Shown: positions 31,684 to 40,767 of the stretch, piece after piece
Layout: every line of letters starts with the position of its first letter
How positions within the stretch are numbered: position 1 is the first letter of the stretch
Assembly: GCF_000026005.1 (NCBI RefSeq)
Contig: NC_005295.2
Span: forward strand, 558,001-622,000
Direction: 5' to 3'
From: Ehrlichia ruminantium str. Welgevonden
GTDB taxonomy: Bacteria; Pseudomonadota; Alphaproteobacteria; Rickettsiales; Anaplasmataceae
Length of the DNA: 64,000 bases
Notes under the pieces: model-generated
Told to the model about the DNA's origin: nothing
Seen by the model: only the letters and a program-made list of their open reading frames with translations
Databases searched by the model: none
Translations under genes and position numbers: made by a program

Positions 31684-32828
31684 CTATTATATTTTCTTTA
31701 TTACATAAATTTTGATATTGTTAAATAGGTTTTAATATCTCATTACATTTTAGGTAAATTATGTAATTATACATTTTTTATTTAGCTTTATTTTTTGTAC
31801 TAATAATATTTTTTTTAATTTTATCATATGTATTATTGTATAAAATAAAATGATGATTTAATATAAATTTGTGCATTATCTTATTAGAAATTGGTATGTA
31901 AAATACTTATGTTTATTTAGATAATACTTTATTATTAACTTTTTTAGTAGTTGATTTAAAAATATTTCTGTACTTTTTGGTTATTAGTTTACATATATAT
32001 AACTTGTTATATATATTGAACAATTTTTCTTTAAAGTTTCAGGTAATACTAGCTGTTTATATAAAAGATGATACTTGTTTATTTTTTATAATGTGTATTT
32101 TTGTGTAAGAGAACTAGTGATTCAATATCAATTTGTATGTTATCTTACTAGAAGTTGATATGTTAAGAATACATATATTTATTAGTATGTTACTATATTT
32201 TATGATAGTTGCACATATTTATCGTTTATTCTAATAGTGTAGGTAGATATTTCCACATTAATTATATACTTATTAATATAAAAAGCTGTGTTTTTTTGAT
32301 GTAAATGGAAAAGATAATATCTTGTTATGTTTAAATGGTTTTTTGTAAAGTAATTTTCTATTGTGGAGTGCAGATTCAATATTGATACTTTTTTAAGGTT
32401 AGTACTAGTGATTTTTATATATCAGGCTATGCTTATTAGAAGAATAGTGTTAGTGGTAATCATTTTATTTTATATATTCATGTAATGTTTTTCTACTATT
32501 TTGAAGTATTTGATAATCTTTATGTGTTATTATTTTTCTATATGGTAAACGGTATTTTACTATTGAAATTGATTAATAATTATCAGTAAATATTATAATG
32601 CTTGTAAAATAAAAAAAAATACTCAATATATATGTGGTGGAATATATAATATTTGAGTGTTTTTTAGGTATTTATGTAGTGTACTGTATTTAGTATTATT
32701 TGGTGTACTCCTGTAATAAGTTTAAAATTCTTTTCAAATTTATCATTTTATAATATTAATCTCTTTTTTTTCATGCGTAGATAAGCAATATTTATATTTT
32801 TTTTTGGGTAGTGACTTTAGGTATATGA
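31684..32828. other. Gap between nnr and topA with degenerate repeat traces
   Basis: 1.15 kb with no gene. Two blocks, starting GATTTAATAT at 31855 and GATTCAATAT at 32119, are similar over about 64 bp (roughly 75-80% by eye); a third GATTCAATAT is at 32373. The spacings of 264 and 254 bp suggest an old, decayed tandem duplication. Confidence 0.45.
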
Positions 32829-35288
32829 ATGAGTTTGATTATAGTGGAATCTCCGTCTAAGGCAAAGACTATAGGTAAATATTTAGGTAGTAAGTATAAG
32901 GTTGTGGCATCATTTGGACATATCAGGGATTTTCCTGCAAAAAGTGGTTCTGTTGATCCTGATAAAGATTTTGCTATGACTTATGAAATTATTGCTAAAT
33001 CAGAAAAATATGTAAGCAAATTAGTACAAGTAGCTAATAAGGAAACAAAAGAAATCTACCTTGCGACTGATCCGGATCGTGAAGGTGAGGCAATAGCATG
33101 GCATATTGTAGAAGTGTTAAGGGAAAAAAATGCCATTAATAATAATATTGTAATCAATAGAATGGTCTTTAATGAAATTACAAAGAATGCAATTCTTGCA
33201 TCTGTAAAGAATCCAAGAAATATCAATATGGATCTTGTATATGCACAGCAAGCACGTAGGGCTTTGGATTATTTAGTTGGTTTTACTTTATCTCCTTTAT
33301 TATGGAGAAAACTTCCTGGGAGTAAATCTGCTGGTAGAGTACAATCTGTTGCTTTGAGATTGATCTGTGATAGGGAAAATGAAATTGAAAAATTTATTAC
33401 TCAGGAATATTGGGATATTGAAGCTAAGCTTCAAAATGTAGAAGGAAGAGAGTTTTCTGCATATTTAAAGTGTTATTCTGGTAATAAACTTGAAAAATTT
33501 GATATCAAGAATGAGGAAGATGCTAATAGATTATCAGCAGAGATTAGACAGCGTAGTTATTCTGTTAGTAGTGTTGAAAAAAAACACACAAAACGTAATC
33601 CATATCCCCCATTTATTACGTCGAGTTTACAACAAGAAGCATCAACTAAACTTGGATTTTCAGCAAAAAGTACTATGTTAATTGCACAAAAGCTTTATGA
33701 AGGTGTTGATATTGGAGGGGAAATTGTTGGATTAATTACTTATATGAGAACAGATGGTGTGTATATTTCAGATGAAGCAGTAGAACATATTAGAAGTGTT
33801 ATATCATCTATGTTTGGTAAGGAATATTTACCCGAGTCTCCTCGTAAATATGTGAAAAAGATCAAAAATGCTCAGGAAGCACATGAAGCTATAAGACCTA
33901 CTAATATTACAATTACTCCTGATAGTTTGGTTAGTTATTTAACACAAGAACAATTAAAGCTTTATGACCTTATTTGGAAGAGAACAGTTGCTAGTCAAAT
34001 GAATTCTGCTGTATTAGACCAGGTGATTGTGGAATTAAGTTCTTTAGATGGAATAGTAATTTTACGTGCACTTGGATCTTCTTTATCTTTTGATGGGTTT
34101 TATAAAGTATATGGTCATGATGATGATAGTAAGAATAGTATACTACCGTTACTTAATGAGAATGATCATTGTCCTTTAAATGATGTTATACCCAATCAAC
34201 ATTTTACTAATCCTCCTGCGAGGTATAGTGAGGCGAGTTTAGTAAAGAAAATGGAAGAAATAGGGATAGGTAGGCCTTCTACTTATGCTTCTATTATTTC
34301 TGTACTACAAGATCGGCAATATGTTGTATTAAACCAGAAGAGATTTTTTCCTACTGAAAGGGGAAGAGTTGTAAATATATTTCTTGTTAATTTTTTTAAT
34401 CGTTATGTAGAATATGATTTTACGGCAGATCTTGAAGAAAAGCTTGACCTTATTTCTAATGGGAAGATTGGTTGGAAAGAAGTATTACATCAATTTTGGT
34501 TTTTGTTTATTGATAATGTTAATTCAGTAAAAAAATTAGAGTTTACTCAGATATTAAATGCTATAAGTTCTGAGATGGAAAGTCATATTTTTCCTTCTGA
34601 TGTTTCTGAAGTTGATAAAATGTGTCCTGTATGTAATGTTGGCACACTGAGTTTGAACATTAGTAAAAATGGGGTATTTTTAGGATGTTCTCAATATCCA
34701 GAATGTAAGTATACAAAGAACATAGGAGATAGTACTGTAGATAATACTGAAGTTTCTCAGTATCCTAGAGTATTAGGTAGTGATGCTGCAAGTGGAGAAG
34801 ATATATATCTAAAAAAGGGTCCGTATGGTATTTACTTACAGATTGGTAGTGGTAAAGATGGTAAGCGTGCTACGCTTCCAAAAGATATAGATCTCAACCT
34901 ATTGGATTTAGAAATGGCAAAAAAAATATTGAGTTTGCCGATAAGTTTAGGTATGTATCCTGATACTAATAGTGAAATTAAATTAGGACTTGGTAAATTT
35001 GGAGCATATATATTCTATGAAGGTAAGTATTTTTCAATCAAAAAATTTGAAGGTAACTTTTTAGATATTACTCTTGAAAATGCTATTGCTATTATTCAAA
35101 AGAATCGTACTAACGGAGTTATTAAATCTTTAGGTATGAGTCAGGATAATAAAGAAGTGTTTTTGTGTAAAGGCAGGTATGGTTTTTACTTAAAGTATGA
35201 TAAGTTGAACATTGCTATCAAAAAAGGTATTGATGTTGAACAAATGTCTTTAGTTGATGCTCTGAAATTAATATCGGAAAAGTTATGA
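32829..35288 (+). CDS. topA: DNA topoisomerase I
   Basis: An 819-residue type IA topoisomerase that relaxes negative supercoils. The TOPRIM domain has ESPSKAKTIGKYLG near the N-terminus and DPDREGEAIAWH; the catalytic tyrosine is Y305 in GLITYMRTDG; IGIGRPSTYASIISVLQ follows. One four-cysteine zinc finger is present in the C-terminal region (CPVC ... GCSQYPECKYTKN), followed by basic C-terminal repeats KKGPYGIYLQIG, LGLGKFGAYIFYEGKYFSI and CKGRYGFYLKY. The ATG at 32829 is preceded by AGG at about -10. Confidence 0.97.
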   Translation: MSLIIVESPSKAKTIGKYLGSKYKVVASFGHIRDFPAKSGSVDPDKDFAMTYEIIAKSEKYVSKLVQVANKETKEIYLATDPDREGEAIAWHIVEVLREKNAINNNIVINRMVFNEITKNAILASVKNPRNINMDLVYAQQARRALDYLVGFTLSPLLWRKLPGSKSAGRVQSVALRLICDRENEIEKFITQEYWDIEAKLQNVEGREFSAYLKCYSGNKLEKFDIKNEEDANRLSAEIRQRSYSVSSVEKKHTKRNPYPPFITSSLQQEASTKLGFSAKSTMLIAQKLYEGVDIGGEIVGLITYMRTDGVYISDEAVEHIRSVISSMFGKEYLPESPRKYVKKIKNAQEAHEAIRPTNITITPDSLVSYLTQEQLKLYDLIWKRTVASQMNSAVLDQVIVELSSLDGIVILRALGSSLSFDGFYKVYGHDDDSKNSILPLLNENDHCPLNDVIPNQHFTNPPARYSEASLVKKMEEIGIGRPSTYASIISVLQDRQYVVLNQKRFFPTERGRVVNIFLVNFFNRYVEYDFTADLEEKLDLISNGKIGWKEVLHQFWFLFIDNVNSVKKLEFTQILNAISSEMESHIFPSDVSEVDKMCPVCNVGTLSLNISKNGVFLGCSQYPECKYTKNIGDSTVDNTEVSQYPRVLGSDAASGEDIYLKKGPYGIYLQIGSGKDGKRATLPKDIDLNLLDLEMAKKILSLPISLGMYPDTNSEIKLGLGKFGAYIFYEGKYFSIKKFEGNFLDITLENAIAIIQKNRTNGVIKSLGMSQDNKEVFLCKGRYGFYLKYDKLNIAIKKGIDVEQMSLVDALKLISEKL

Positions 35289-35626
35289 TATTATTATAAT
35301 ACTGTGTGATATAATTTTAACCAACCTATTAAAGCACTAAAATACTGATAATGCTTTTTATAATTCTGTGTATTAGATTTGATAATACTGATGCTTCATA
35401 TATATTACAACATGTAGTATTTTGTAATATGCAGTTATTATGAGAAATAAGGTTATATCTAAAGTTGTCTATTAAACCTACAAAAATGTTTTTTATGTGC
35501 AGATTCTAGACCAATAGGAGATAATTTAAGTCATGAGTTTCACATATTAGCAAATTATTGAGAAAAGTACACTATATAAGGTTATCTATAGATGTTTTGA
35601 TTAAAATTATGAGTATTTGATAAACG
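35289..35626. other. Convergent gap containing a proS fragment
   Basis: This 338-bp spacer between topA and the DUF2793 gene holds the proS remnant listed at 35499-35577. No other feature is visible. Confidence 0.5.
35499..35577 (+). pseudogene. Truncated inverted copy of part of proS
   Basis: Translated on the plus strand this 79-bp piece reads [19 protein letters not shown], then Y, stop, EKYTI. The intact proS of this window reads [19 protein letters not shown] followed by SGESTLYY. At DNA level the piece matches the complement of about 39515-39592 at roughly 90%, including the 35-base block around TTTAAGTCATGAGTTTCACA. It is in inverted orientation about 4 kb from the parent and has a stop codon, so it is a non-functional partial duplicate. 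Confidence 0.88.
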
Positions 35627-35986
35627 TTATTGTTTAGTATATGTATTATAAGTAGGAACCCATTCTGCATTATTGTATGTATATGATTGCTTTTTGCTTT
35701 TTAGCCATACAGTTAATCCTGTTTTTGGTTCTATAAAATACCATTGATTAATGTAATAGTATGTTAAATAGTCTTTCTTATTTTTCCATTCTGGTATTGT
35801 TGGTTCAGGTCCAATGATATACATATCTCCTGATAATATTTCTTTTACTGGGGTATTACATTGTAATTCTAGTACGCAGTTATTCATAAGCATGTCTATT
35901 TTTATTAATGCTTCGTTAACAGTAATTTCTTTATGTGCTTGATTGTGCATAACCAAATCAAATTTGAGATTTATAGATTGGGTCAT
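35627..35986 (-). CDS. DUF2793-family protein, phage/GTA tail-associated type
   Basis: A 119-residue protein covering a DUF2793 domain: the opening QAHKEITVNEALIKIDML, then the GDMYIIGPEP strand, and WYFIEPKTGLTVWLKSKKQSYTYNNAEWVPT with regularly spaced aromatics. From memory, DUF2793 occurs in tail-fibre-like or surface proteins of alphaproteobacterial phages and gene transfer agents, so this gene may be a domesticated phage remnant. A strong ribosome site AAGGAG lies 6 bp before the ATG, unusual in this window. The upstream region has a cluster of inverted repeats. Function here is unknown. Confidence 0.8.
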   Translation of the reverse strand: MTQSINLKFDLVMHNQAHKEITVNEALIKIDMLMNNCVLELQCNTPVKEILSGDMYIIGPEPTIPEWKNKKDYLTYYYINQWYFIEPKTGLTVWLKSKKQSYTYNNAEWVPTYNTYTKQ

Positions 35987-36058
35987 AGTTTCTCCTTGGA
36001 AAAAATTATAGTAGGGGTATTTTTACTATTAATTATTGATTGTTGATTTTTTATAATA

Positions 36059-36100
36059 TACTCAAGTATAATGCTAATTGAGTATTAGGTAGTACCTAAT
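36059..36100. promoter_or_regulatory. Two abutting inverted repeats upstream of the DUF2793 gene
   Basis: TACTCAA at 36059-36065 pairs with TTGAGTA at 36078-36084 (12-bp spacer). Directly adjoining, ATTAGGTA at 36084-36091 pairs with TACCTAAT at 36093-36100 around a single G. They lie 70-115 bp before the DUF2793 ATG. This resembles a double operator over a promoter, but no bound protein is known. Confidence 0.4.
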
Positions 36101-36142
36101 TAATAGAATATTATTAATGATACTTGTAGGTACGAATTAGAT

Positions 36143-36165
36143 GTCCTTACCAAAATGCTAAGGAC
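36143..36165. other. Perfect 7-bp stem-loop between sspB and the DUF2793 gene
   Basis: GTCCTTA (36143-36149) and TAAGGAC (36159-36165) enclose a 9-nt loop. No T-tract follows on either strand, so it is not a standard intrinsic terminator. It could be an RNA processing or stability element downstream of sspB, or a further operator. Confidence 0.35.
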
Positions 36166-36238
36166 GAGAAAATCATTAAATAAGCTATATAACTTTAATA
36201 TAATATAGTAGTTAGTTAAAACTGTGAAGCAGAAAAAT

Positions 36239-36700
36239 TCACTTTTTAAGAAATGTATCTATAAAAATGATGTTGTCTTGAGAGTTGTTCTTATCCTCTT
36301 TAGGACAGTCTTCGCTGTTATTATCTTCTTCTTTTATTATGCTATTAATATACGGTTTTAAATCTAATGAGAAGCCTTGGTAAGCATCTACATATTTTGT
36401 GATAGAACAGTATGTTATAGTTACTGCTTCTTCTTTTCCATTAAAGCTGAGTACAACACTGATATGATTATCATGTATACAGAGATGCCGGAATTGATGT
36501 TGTAGCACTATTGTTATTTCATTTGGATAACTATTTTTTACATGATCTGGTAATATAACTCCTTTGTGTTGTGTTAAAAACGATATAACAACATGTATGC
36601 TATTACAATATTCTGGCTTAGCTATTACGGTTAAAGCATCTTTTATAACCTTGCACATAGCACTATGCATTAATTTTTGATAATTTACTATGTTACTCAT
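36239..36700 (-). CDS. sspB: SspB-family ClpXP adaptor (alphaproteobacterial type)
   Basis: A 153-residue protein matching alphaproteobacterial SspB: Y..LM..A...V...AL near the N-terminus, HVVISFLTQHKGVILPDHVK, the highly conserved YPNEITIVLQHQFRHL, then ISVVLSFNGKEEAVTITYCSIT. A low-complexity acidic linker rich in Asp, Asn and Lys follows (about 120-145), and the last residues FIDTFLKK look like the short hydrophobic C-terminal tail by which SspB docks on ClpX. SspB delivers ssrA-tagged proteins to ClpXP. The gene lies 60-80 bp downstream of the tmRNA gene on the same strand. Confidence 0.88.
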   Translation of the reverse strand: MSNIVNYQKLMHSAMCKVIKDALTVIAKPEYCNSIHVVISFLTQHKGVILPDHVKNSYPNEITIVLQHQFRHLCIHDNHISVVLSFNGKEEAVTITYCSITKYVDAYQGFSLDLKPYINSIIKEEDNNSEDCPKEDKNNSQDNIIFIDTFLKK

Positions 36701-36729
36701 AAATCAGTTTGTAATATAAATAAAAGTGA

Positions 36730-36757
36730 GGGGTTTTTCTGTTACCCGGAAAACCCC
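36730..36757 (-). terminator. Hairpin at the 3' end of ssrA
   Basis: GGGGTTTT at 36730-36737 is perfectly complementary to AAAACCCC at 36750-36757, with a 12-nt loop. On the minus strand it follows the tag reading frame by about 20 bases and is followed by a loose T-rich run. It is the most GC-rich hairpin nearby and probably ends or processes the tmRNA precursor. Confidence 0.55.
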
Positions 36758-37018
36758 AAAAAACCGTGCTAATTTTAAAACTAAGCAGCTACTAAGTTAG
36801 CAGTGCTATTATTATCATTAGCAGAAACGAAATTATCGTTTGCACTTATAAGTTTTGATCACTTGAAACGGCTGTTTTCTCACCGAGCAAAAGCTATCCC
36901 CTTTACTATGCATGTCGAGCCTGTTTCATCCCCATAACAACAGTGGAGATGCCGAGCACTGCCCTCGGGTCCAATACATTTATTCTAAGATGCATTTATT
37001 GCCATAGTGCAAAAGCAC
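36758..37018 (-). ncRNA. ssrA: Two-piece (circularly permuted) tmRNA
   Basis: tmRNA rescues stalled ribosomes and tags the peptide. The gene is permuted as in other alphaproteobacteria: the acceptor piece comes first (about 37018-36944) and ends in CATCTCC plus A at 36951-36944, with a T-arm-like CCGAG/CTCGG. After a roughly 10-nt intervening loop the coding piece starts with GGGGATG (36933-36927), which pairs with CATCTCC as a 7-bp acceptor stem including one G-U. CCA is not encoded. The tag frame at 36842-36780 reads ANDNFVSANDNNS then TANLVAA and a TAG stop, ending in the AA degron read by ClpX. It lies upstream of sspB. Confidence 0.95.
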
Positions 37019-37024
37019 AGCTGT

Positions 37025-37053
37025 ATTTTATTACTATACTGCTTATAAGTCAA
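37025..37053 (-). promoter_or_regulatory. Sigma-70-type promoter of ssrA
   Basis: On the minus strand TTGACT (37053-37048) and TAAAAT (37030-37025) are 17 bp apart, predicting a start near 37018 just before the acceptor piece. It is the clearest promoter in the window. Confidence 0.7.
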
Positions 37054-37130
37054 TAAAATATATTATTATGAAAAGCACATACTGCAAATAACAAAGCTGT
37101 TAATATGCTAAAATTTACAAAGTTTTAACG

Positions 37131-37203
37131 CTCCCCGGGCTGGATTCGAACCAGCGACCGATTGGTTAACAGCCAATTGCTCTACCAACTGAGCTACCGA
37201 GGA
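37131..37203 (-). tRNA. tRNA-Asn (anticodon GTT)
   Basis: The minus strand folds as a 73-nt tRNA: acceptor TCCTCGG paired with CCGGGGA (one G-U), discriminator G, D-arm GCTCAGTTGGTAGAGC, anticodon loop CTGTTAA with GTT, and T-arm GGTTCGAATCC. CCA is not encoded. It lies about 110 bp upstream of the ssrA promoter, same strand. Confidence 0.97.
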
Positions 37204-38526
37204 AAAAAGCATATATAATATACACAGTGTGCCTTTGATATGCAATAAAAATCTGATAATAATTGTTTTATATATGTGAAGTACTTAGTAATAATAGATA
37301 TTAGATTGCCTAATAGAGCGTTATTTATGTACAAAATAAGTGTTAATGCATTTAAGTGTTTGTCCTAGCAATTGCAGTATAAGAAATTTTTATGATAGTA
37401 TTATATATGAATATGTGGTGGTTTCATTGTAGTATATAATATAAAATGAATATCAAGTAATAAAAACTAATTATATATTTTATAGTCAATATTTATATGC
37501 TAGTTATAGTATTTTTTAGGAATTATGAGAATTAGCTTTCTTGCATATATTAAATAAAAATTTAGGGACTAATGTTGATAATTTAAATTATATAGTACTG
37601 TAAAGAAAGCTATTTAGGTTTTCTTTAACAGATGTTCTATATTTATTAGAATCTATGTAGATATATAATTATATATCATTAGTGTGAATGTGGTTATATA
37701 ACAGTGATTTATTTTTTAATATATGAGAAACTTAAGAGATATACAAATTTCTTTATGTAATTATATGATAAGTTGTATATATAGTGTATGACATACTATG
37801 CTAGTTATAGTATTTCTTTGTATGATTATAATATTTATTTAAATGAGATAGTTGTGTTTGTTATTATGCATATTAACAATTTACTTTAATATGTGAGACT
37901 TCATTCATATATATTTCTTCATATAACTAGGTTGTATAAGTTCCTCTATAGGATTTAAAAAATACATAACTTATAAGGTTGCTTATTTGTTAAGAGTATT
38001 TAATTTGCTTATCTATAGTAAATTTTTTTAGATTACTAAATGACATGTAGTTGTTTGATTATGTAATATAGTTTGAATTTATTTGTGTATGATTTTAGTG
38101 TAAGGTTACTTACTGTGAGTATATATCATCGTTAGAAAAACTTTAAGTTTAAAGAAAATATTTTGTTCATATATTAGATAAACTAATGAAAGTATGTAAT
38201 TTTTTTAATATTCCATTATTAACATAGAGTTGTATAATATTTATGTTTAAGAATTGGAACTTTGATAAACTTGGATTATAAAATCTGGTATATAATGTAG
38301 TCATTTACTTATGGTATAGTATTATTTATATACATATTTGGTGTGTATGTTATTAGTCAAATTTTATTTATGTTGGAGATAAGTTTCTTGAATATATAGC
38401 GTTTAAGCATTTGTTGACTTTTCTTTAGTTTGTTATGTGGTATTAGTTAGATATACTCTTAGGTTATTGAGAAAATATTTTTTATGATTTAAATCAGTAG
38501 ACTAACTACTACTATATGGGTCATTA
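37204..38526. other. Gap between tRNA-Asn and acpS
   Basis: 1.3 kb of AT-rich sequence. I scanned for RNA genes, gene remnants and repeats and see none that I can support. Confidence 0.5.
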
Positions 38527-38898
38527 TTATGATTCTTTATGTAATATTATAAAGGCTATAGCATAATCTGTATCATCACTTAGAGATAATTCAGCTTTGT
38601 AATCTATATTGCTTTTCTTAACAGTTATTTGTGGTTTACCATATAAAGTATTATATGTTGTAATATCAGACATTTTTATAGATTTTCCAAAACCTGTTCC
38701 TAATGCTTTGACATATGCTTCTTTTGCAGCAAATCTTTTTGCAAAATGTCTTGCCTTACCTTCACAACTTGTATATTTATTACTATCCTTAATTTCTTCT
38801 TGTGAAAATACTTTTTTCAGAAACTTATTACCAAACTTTTTCCATAAGTTTAATATACGTGGGATATAAACTATGTCTATACCAATTCCTACTATCAT
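38527..38898 (-). CDS. acpS: Holo-[acyl-carrier-protein] synthase
   Basis: A 123-residue AcpS, transferring phosphopantetheine from CoA to acyl carrier protein. The start IVGIGIDIVYIPRI has the metal-ligand Asp8, and KRFAAKEAYVKALGTG contains the catalytic Glu and Lys; the C-terminal ELSLSDDTDYAIAFIIL is typical. It starts 1 bp after the proS stop, so it is the second gene of a proS-acpS operon. Confidence 0.95.
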   Translation of the reverse strand: MIVGIGIDIVYIPRILNLWKKFGNKFLKKVFSQEEIKDSNKYTSCEGKARHFAKRFAAKEAYVKALGTGFGKSIKMSDITTYNTLYGKPQITVKKSNIDYKAELSLSDDTDYAIAFIILHKES

Positions 38899-38899
38899 C

Positions 38900-40180
38900 T
38901 TATGATTTTTTAAAATTATTAAGAAACTGTTCTGTAGACATTAATAATGACTTCTTACTAGATCTTTGCCTAACTTCTATGAGACCATGTTCTATTGTTG
39001 TTTTTCCAATAATAACTTGCCATGGCATACCTAATAAATCCATTCTTGCAAATTTAATACCTGTACTGTCTTCTGTGTCATCGTATAATACATCATTGCT
39101 GCCTAATTTTGCATATAAATTTTCTGAAATATTGTGACATTCTTTATTTGCTGAAAACACGTTTACTAAAGAAAATTTAAATGGTGCTATTTCTTCTGGC
39201 CAAATAATACCATTATTATCATGGGAAACCTCAATGATTGCACCTACTAATCTTGACACTCCTATACCATAGCATCCCATATGTAATAGCTGAGTTTCAT
39301 TATTCTGGGAGAATACTGCGTTCATTGTTTTCGAGTATTTATCACCTAAATAAAATATATGACCGATTTCTATACCTTTACTTTTTTTTATGTTAGATGC
39401 TGGAATAGGGCAAGTTTCTGAATTGTGTAAATCATCTGCAGCAGTATAAGTATTCTTTATTTTTTCAATATCAATATTATCATTGTTAATTAAGTTAATT
39501 ATATCTTGATCGTAATATAGTGTACTTTCTCCAGAATTTGCTAATATGTGAAACTCATGACTTAAATTACCTCCTATTGGTCCAGAATCTGCTTTAACAG
39601 CTATTGGGGTTAATCCTAATCTCCTAAAAATTTGTATGTAGACTTTAAACATTAAATTATAAGATTCAATTGCACTATTAAAATCTTTATCAAAGCTGTA
39701 AGCATCTTTCATTAAAAATTCTCTGCATCTCATAATTCCATATCGTGGACGTAACTCATCTCTGAATTTCCACTGTACTTGATATAAAATAAGTGGTAAG
39801 TTTTTATAGCTTGTTAATGTTGTTCTTAGTAGATCTGTTACAACTTCTTCATGAGTAGGTCCAAATACCATTTCTCGGTTGTTTCGATCTTTGATACGTA
39901 ACATTTCAGATCCATAGTCATTGTATCTTCCAGATTCTTGCCATAGTGATGCTGGTTGGATTAGTGGCATTAATACTTCAAGAATTCCTGATTTATTCAT
40001 TTCTTCTTTTATAACATTCTCTATATTTTTTAATACTTTTAATCCTAGAGGAAGCCATGCATATATACCAGATGCAACTTGTCGTATTAACCCTGAACGT
40101 AGAGAATACACATGTGATGTTACTGATACATCAGCTGGTGTTTCTTTTAATGTGGGTATATAATATTTTGATAAACGCAT
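38900..40180 (-). CDS. proS: Prolyl-tRNA synthetase, short form without editing domain
   Basis: A 426-residue class II synthetase charging tRNA-Pro. Motif 1 is in the [19 protein letters not shown] region, motif 2 reads [25 protein letters not shown], and motif 3 [17 protein letters not shown]. Bacterial ProRS usually has an editing (INS) domain of about 180 residues between motifs 2 and 3; the length here and the direct run into [17 protein letters not shown] show it is missing, as is usual for the alphaproteobacterial short form. A fragment of this gene lies inverted at 35499-35577. Confidence 0.96.
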
Positions 40181-40767
40181 GAAATACTAACTTTGGTTAG
40201 ATAAGTGTAGGAAAATATCATATATAGGTTTAATAGTCAATGTTAAGCTTTCTTATGATGTTTTAAGTCATGTTATATAAGTTTTATGATATAATCTTGA
40301 ATGATTTTATATAGATTTTAATTTATATTAATATTTTTCACTAAAAGTGAGCATATTATATGTTAGCTCAACTTTACTAAGTAATGATCAGATATAAAGG
40401 TGTTTATTTGACTTATATATCATATAATTTTGTAAAAACTAAAAGTTTGTGGTGAATATACTTTTAACTATAAATTAAGAGTATCGATGTGTTGTAATTA
40501 TAAAAGTAAATGACGTATTTTTTATACCTTAAAATTAGTAGCCTTAATAAATTGCTTTGATATAAGTTGAGTGAAAATAGTTTTTATAGTGTTTTAAGAA
40601 TTCAATATGGCAAATGTTTAAAATAACTAATTACTGTATGTATTTTTGTCTATATATCCCTAACTGATTATTTTGTTTTGAAAATATAATACTACTATTG
40701 CCAAATAGTACTGTAAATAATCTAAGAGTAGCAATAATTAGCTCAAAGTTAGCAACCTATATGATAT
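40181..40767. other. Gap between C26 gene and proS
   Basis: About 590 bp, AT-rich; nothing recognisable beyond the presumed proS promoter. Confidence 0.45.

Noticed and set aside
36143-36165. Intrinsic terminator of sspB
   Set aside because: The stem is perfect but neither strand has a following T-tract, so I list it only as a hairpin.
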